Below are positions 61,071 through 64,000 of a stretch of 64,000 nucleotides of DNA, one piece after another; position 1 is the first letter of the stretch, and each line of letters begins with the position of its first letter. The notes beneath the pieces are model-generated. The model searched no databases and was not told the DNA's origin. It saw only the letters and a program-made list of their open reading frames with translations. The stretch spans positions 997,026-1,061,025 of the forward strand of contig NZ_CP042243.1 of assembly GCF_008152325.1 (NCBI RefSeq), written 5' to 3'. The position numbers and the translations under genes were made by a program. Source of the stretch: Crassaminicella thermophila. GTDB lineage: Bacteria; Bacillota; Clostridia; Peptostreptococcales; Thermotaleaceae.

Positions 61071-62155
61071 CAAAGTTAAGACAAACTATTGATTATATAG
61101 ATAGAGAACTTATAAAATTATTTGAAATGCGAATGGAAACAGTATTAAAAATTGCTGATTATAAAAAAGAAAATGGTATTCCTATATTGAATAGGGATCG
61201 AGAAGCGGAAGTAATAAGGAAAAATATTTCGTATTTAAAAAATAATAATTTTGAAGAAAGTACAGAAGATTTTTTGAATTATATTATGGAGATTAGCAGA
61301 AAAATACAAAAACAAAAGTTTGATGTAGAGAATAAGCTTAGAGTTGGATTTCAGGGGGTAGAAGGATCGTTTAGCGAACAGGCTCTTATAGAATATTTTG
61401 GAGATGATGTTGTTAGAAAAAATGCAAGTGATTTTCAAGATGTATTTGTAGCTCTTGAAAATAACGAAATTGATTATGGTGTACTTCCTATAGAAAATTC
61501 TTCTACTGGAGGAATAGCAGAAGTATATGATCTTTTAAGGAAATATGGGTTTTATATTATTGGAGAAAAATGTTTAAAGGTAGAGCATCATTTGTTGGGG
61601 ATAAAAGATACGAAGCTAGAAGATATAATAGAAGTATATTCTCATCCGCAGGCTTTTGGGCAGAGCAATGAATTTTTTAAGATGCATTCGGATTGGAAGT
61701 TGATTCCTTATAAAAATACAGCTATGAGTGCAAAATTAATAAGGGATGAAAATTCAAAAATGAAGGCTGCTGTAGCTAGTAAAAAAGCAGCTGAATTGTA
61801 TGGGTTAGATATTATTGTACCAAATATAAATTTTAATAAGAGTAATTATACTAGATTTATAATAATCGGAAAAAGTTTGGAGTTAAAGGATGAAGCTGAT
61901 AAAATTAGTGTAGTTGTTGCTATTCCTCATAGGGCTGGTGCGTTATATAGTATTTTGAGGTATTTTGCTGAAAACAATCTAAATATGTTGAAAATAGAAT
62001 CAAGACCGATTATAAATAAATCATGGGAATATTTCTTTTATATAGATTTTGAGGGTAATTTGCATGAAAAAGTTGTGAAGGATGCAATTGAATTGATAGA
62101 GAAGAACAGTAGCTTTTTTCAGCTTCTTGGAAACTATAAAGGGCATAAAGGATAG
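61058..62155 (+). CDS. pheA: Bifunctional chorismate mutase / prephenate dehydratase
   Basis: 365 residues, overlapping aroC by 13 bases. Residues 1-85 are an AroH/AroQ-class chorismate mutase ([31 protein letters not shown]). Residues ~95-275 are prephenate dehydratase (GFQGVEGSFSEQAL, LPIENSSTGGIAEVYDLL, SHPQAFGQ, NYTRFIIIGK). The rest is an ACT domain (VVVAIPHRAGALYSILRYF, LNMLKIESRPI) that binds Phe for feedback. Confidence 0.94.
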   Translation: MDDLAKLRQTIDYIDRELIKLFEMRMETVLKIADYKKENGIPILNRDREAEVIRKNISYLKNNNFEESTEDFLNYIMEISRKIQKQKFDVENKLRVGFQGVEGSFSEQALIEYFGDDVVRKNASDFQDVFVALENNEIDYGVLPIENSSTGGIAEVYDLLRKYGFYIIGEKCLKVEHHLLGIKDTKLEDIIEVYSHPQAFGQSNEFFKMHSDWKLIPYKNTAMSAKLIRDENSKMKAAVASKKAAELYGLDIIVPNINFNKSNYTRFIIIGKSLELKDEADKISVVVAIPHRAGALYSILRYFAENNLNMLKIESRPIINKSWEYFFYIDFEGNLHEKVVKDAIELIEKNSSFFQLLGNYKGHKG

Positions 62156-62167
62156 GTGGGATATGTA

Positions 62168-62989
62168 ATGTTTTTTGGGCTTATAGGAGAAAAACTAAAG
62201 CATAGTTTTTCTCCAATTATACATTCTATTATATTTGAAGAACTTAATATTAAAAGCTATTATCATTTATTTGAGGTGAAAAGAGAAGATTTAAAAGAAG
62301 CGATATATGGTTTAAAGGCGTTAGGAGCAAAGGGTGTGAATGTAACGATTCCTTATAAGGTTGAAGTTATTAAATACCTAGATAGTATTTCAAGTGAAGC
62401 TAAGCGGATCGGAGCAGTAAATACAATATGTTTTAAGGATAATGAAGCAATCGGATATAATACAGACTATTATGGTTTTGGAATTATGCTTGATAAGCAT
62501 CATATTGATTTAAAGAATAAAAAAGCTGTTATATTAGGGACTGGTGGAGCTTCAAAAAGTGTTATTCAGTATCTTTTAGATAAAGGGATAGGAGATATTA
62601 CTCTTGTAAGTAGAAATGTTGATTCTGGGAAAGAAAAATATAAAAATTTTAAAATTATGTCCTATGATAAAATAGGATTGTTAAAAGAGCAGGATTTAAT
62701 TATTAACTGTACACCATGTGGAATGCATCCAAATGTTCAGAATTCACCTATAAGAAAAAAAGACATTTTCAATTTTAAAGTTGCAGTGGATTTAATATAT
62801 AATCCATTAGAAACTTTATTTTTAAAATATGGGAAAGAAGAAGGATTAAAGACTATAAATGGACTTTATATGTTAGTAGGGCAGGCTGTAAAAGCACAAG
62901 AATTTTGGAATGGTATAAAAATTAATAGTAGTGTTTGCGATAAAATTTATGAAAAAATTTGTGATATACAAGGTGGTTACAATGGCTGA
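62168..62989 (+). CDS. aroE: Shikimate dehydrogenase
   Basis: 273 residues from ATG 62168, eight bases after AGGTGG; a GTG at 62156 is part of that RBS. Substrate site KLKHSFSPIIHSIIF and GVNVTIPYKVEVI (catalytic Lys), NTICFKDNEAIGYNTDYYG and NADP loop LGTGGASKSVIQYLL are present. It reduces dehydroshikimate and overlaps aroK by 8 bases. Confidence 0.93.
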   Translation: MFFGLIGEKLKHSFSPIIHSIIFEELNIKSYYHLFEVKREDLKEAIYGLKALGAKGVNVTIPYKVEVIKYLDSISSEAKRIGAVNTICFKDNEAIGYNTDYYGFGIMLDKHHIDLKNKKAVILGTGGASKSVIQYLLDKGIGDITLVSRNVDSGKEKYKNFKIMSYDKIGLLKEQDLIINCTPCGMHPNVQNSPIRKKDIFNFKVAVDLIYNPLETLFLKYGKEEGLKTINGLYMLVGQAVKAQEFWNGIKINSSVCDKIYEKICDIQGGYNG

Positions 62990-63524
62990 AAATATATATA
63001 AAAATATTGTGCTTATTGGAATGCCAGGATGTGGAAAAACAACAATAGGAAAGCTTTTAGCTGAGAGATTGAATATGAAATTTTGTGATATAGACAAATA
63101 TATCGAAGAAAAAGAGGGAAGAAGTGTTTCAGATATTTTTAAAAAAGGAGAAGAATTTTTTAGAAGTATTGAAAATAAAGCAGTAAAAGAAGTAAGTAAG
63201 AATTGTCCGTTGGTTATATCAACAGGTGGAGGAGTTATTAAGTTAGCTGAAAATATAGAATTACTAAAGAAAAATGGACTGATTATATTTATAGATAGGT
63301 CAGTAGAAGATATTATTTCTGATGTTGATACAAGTACTAGACCACTATTAAAGGATGGAAAAGAAAAAATTTACAATTTATATAAAGAAAGGTATATTTT
63401 ATATAAAAAATATTGTGATTGTGAAATTAAAAATGATACAACATTAAAAATAGTAATAGATAGGATTGTTGCATGTCTAAATAGACATTTAGGAGATGAT
63501 AATTTTGAAAATATTAATTATTAA
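62982..63524 (+). CDS. aroK: Shikimate kinase
   Basis: 180 residues from ATG 62982, with AAGGTGG upstream; a longer frame from 62931 overlaps aroE deeply and lacks this RBS. P-loop GMPGCGKTTIGKLLAERL, then CDIDKYIEEKEGRSVSDIF, GEEFFRSIE and STGGGVIK are the shikimate kinase signatures. It phosphorylates shikimate. It overlaps aroQ by about 20 bases. Confidence 0.93.
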   Translation: MAENIYKNIVLIGMPGCGKTTIGKLLAERLNMKFCDIDKYIEEKEGRSVSDIFKKGEEFFRSIENKAVKEVSKNCPLVISTGGGVIKLAENIELLKKNGLIIFIDRSVEDIISDVDTSTRPLLKDGKEKIYNLYKERYILYKKYCDCEIKNDTTLKIVIDRIVACLNRHLGDDNFENINY

Positions 63525-63939
63525 TGGACCAAATATTAATTTTTTAGGAATAAGGGAAAAACATATATATGGTGGAAAAACTTATAAGGAAATGTGTACT
63601 TATCTAAATGAAAAAGCAAAGGAACTATCATTAGAAATAGATATTGTTCAGAGTAACATAGAAGGAGAAATTGTAAACTTTATACAAGGAGCTTATAAAA
63701 AATATGATGGAATTATAATTAATCCTGCTGCATATACCCACTATAGTATTGCTATTTATGATGCTTTAAAAGCAGTTGACATTAAAGCTGTTGAAGTACA
63801 TATAAGTAATATACATTCAAGGGAAGAATATAGAAAAAAGTCTGTTACAGCTTCCGCATGTATTGGGCAAATTTGTGGTTTTGGAATCTATGGATATGTA
63901 CTTGCTATGATGGCATTGGCAAATACAAAAACAGGATAG
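63505..63939 (+). CDS. aroQ: 3-dehydroquinate dehydratase, type II
   Basis: 144 residues from TTG 63505, which gives the usual KILIINGPNINFLGIRE beginning; ATG 63496 is only two bases from the AGGAG RBS. The catalytic Tyr/Arg region (IREKHIYGGKTYKEM), the His in INPAAYTHYSIAIYDAL and HISNIHSREEYRKKS complete the type II enzyme. It is the last gene of the operon; a terminator overlaps the stop. Confidence 0.93.
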   Translation: MKILIINGPNINFLGIREKHIYGGKTYKEMCTYLNEKAKELSLEIDIVQSNIEGEIVNFIQGAYKKYDGIIINPAAYTHYSIAIYDALKAVDIKAVEVHISNIHSREEYRKKSVTASACIGQICGFGIYGYVLAMMALANTKTG

Positions 63940-63966
63940 TGTAAGGATACACTCCCTGTTTTTTAT
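63929..63966. terminator. Terminator of the aromatic operon
   Basis: AAACAGG and inner GTGTA on the left pair with TACAC and CCTGTTT on the right, then TTTT. It also serves the convergent partial gene. Confidence 0.8.
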
Positions 63967-63968
63967 AT

Positions 63969-64000
63969 TTATTCTTCTTTAGGTGGATTATCATCATTTT
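63969..64000 (-). CDS. 3' end of a minus-strand gene (partial)
   Basis: Nine sense codons (NDDNPPKEE) and a TAA on the minus strand run off the window edge. The acidic tail directly before a shared terminator is what a real C-terminus would look like, but it is too short to identify. Confidence 0.35.
   Translation of the reverse strand, partial: NDDNPPKEE

Noticed and set aside
1..64000. CRISPR arrays, rRNA and tRNA genes
   Set aside because: I looked for regularly spaced repeats and for tRNA-type TTCGANNC arms by eye and saw none that hold up; a dedicated scan could still find a tRNA that I missed.

Overview
The window looks like a chromosome segment of an anaerobic, spore-forming, low-GC member of the Clostridia. 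Four things point that way: AT-rich codon use, strong AGGAGG-type ribosome binding sites, TTG and GTG starts, and genes such as ytrH/ytrI, comFB, EFR1 ferredoxin, class II fba, a T-box and Spo0A-type boxes. An Alkaliphilus or Crassaminicella-like lineage is a guess that I cannot test here.

Region 1 (1-14.4 kb) is the right part of a prophage or plasmid-like element. It runs from a Myoviridae-type baseplate (XkdS, gpJ, XkdU) and tail fibre, through a subtilisin-like protease and a lysis cassette (M15 endolysin, XhlA-like protein, holin), to a regulatory and accessory zone. That zone holds small membrane peptides, an HTH repressor, a convergent sce7726 / T4-beta-protein pair, a shortened LexA-like repressor under an SOS box, a candidate ~380-nt structured RNA, and a ferredoxin and an HTH gene that share a duplicated upstream block with a Spo0A box. 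It ends with a ParM/ParR-like segregation unit, tiny hydrophobic proteins and a VirB4/HerA-like ATPase. Directly after this comes a 5'-truncated cotJC-like spore coat gene, so the element may have split a sporulation gene.

Region 2 (14.8-24.3 kb) is metabolic and housekeeping. A sigma-54 promoter with two upstream 18-bp operators drives two YgeY-type M20 hydrolases and the PreT/PreA dihydropyrimidine dehydrogenase. A HAD phosphatase, an RsmF-like rRNA methyltransferase and RlmD follow.

Region 3 (24.3-28.4 kb) is a decayed accessory patch: a frameshifted integrase, a stop-interrupted secreted protein, a deleted GH5 cellulase and a small gene remnant. A heptad-repeat protein and a DUF6391 membrane protein lie among them.

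Region 4 (28.4-47 kb) is mostly single genes: flavodoxin, threonine aldolase, D-serine dehydratase, EFR1 ferredoxin, YfcE, a TPR protein, ComFB, a DUF362 ferredoxin, ThpR with an apparent ATA start, YtrH/YtrI, cyclophilin, Nudix, fructose-bisphosphate aldolase, PssA, a second RsmF-like enzyme and RsuA.

Region 5 (47-64 kb) is an aromatic amino acid supercluster. aroF copy 1 sits behind an aromatic-rich leader peptide and attenuator. trpEGDCFBA sits behind a T-box with a doubled antiterminator/terminator. aroF copy 2 sits behind a second, homologous leader and is followed by tyrA-aroB-aroA-aroC-pheA-aroE-aroK-aroQ. Together these genes cover erythrose-4-phosphate plus PEP through chorismate to tryptophan and the phenylpyruvate and hydroxyphenylpyruvate precursors of phenylalanine and tyrosine. 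They appear to be controlled by three separate attenuation devices that sense charged tRNA or translation of aromatic codons.
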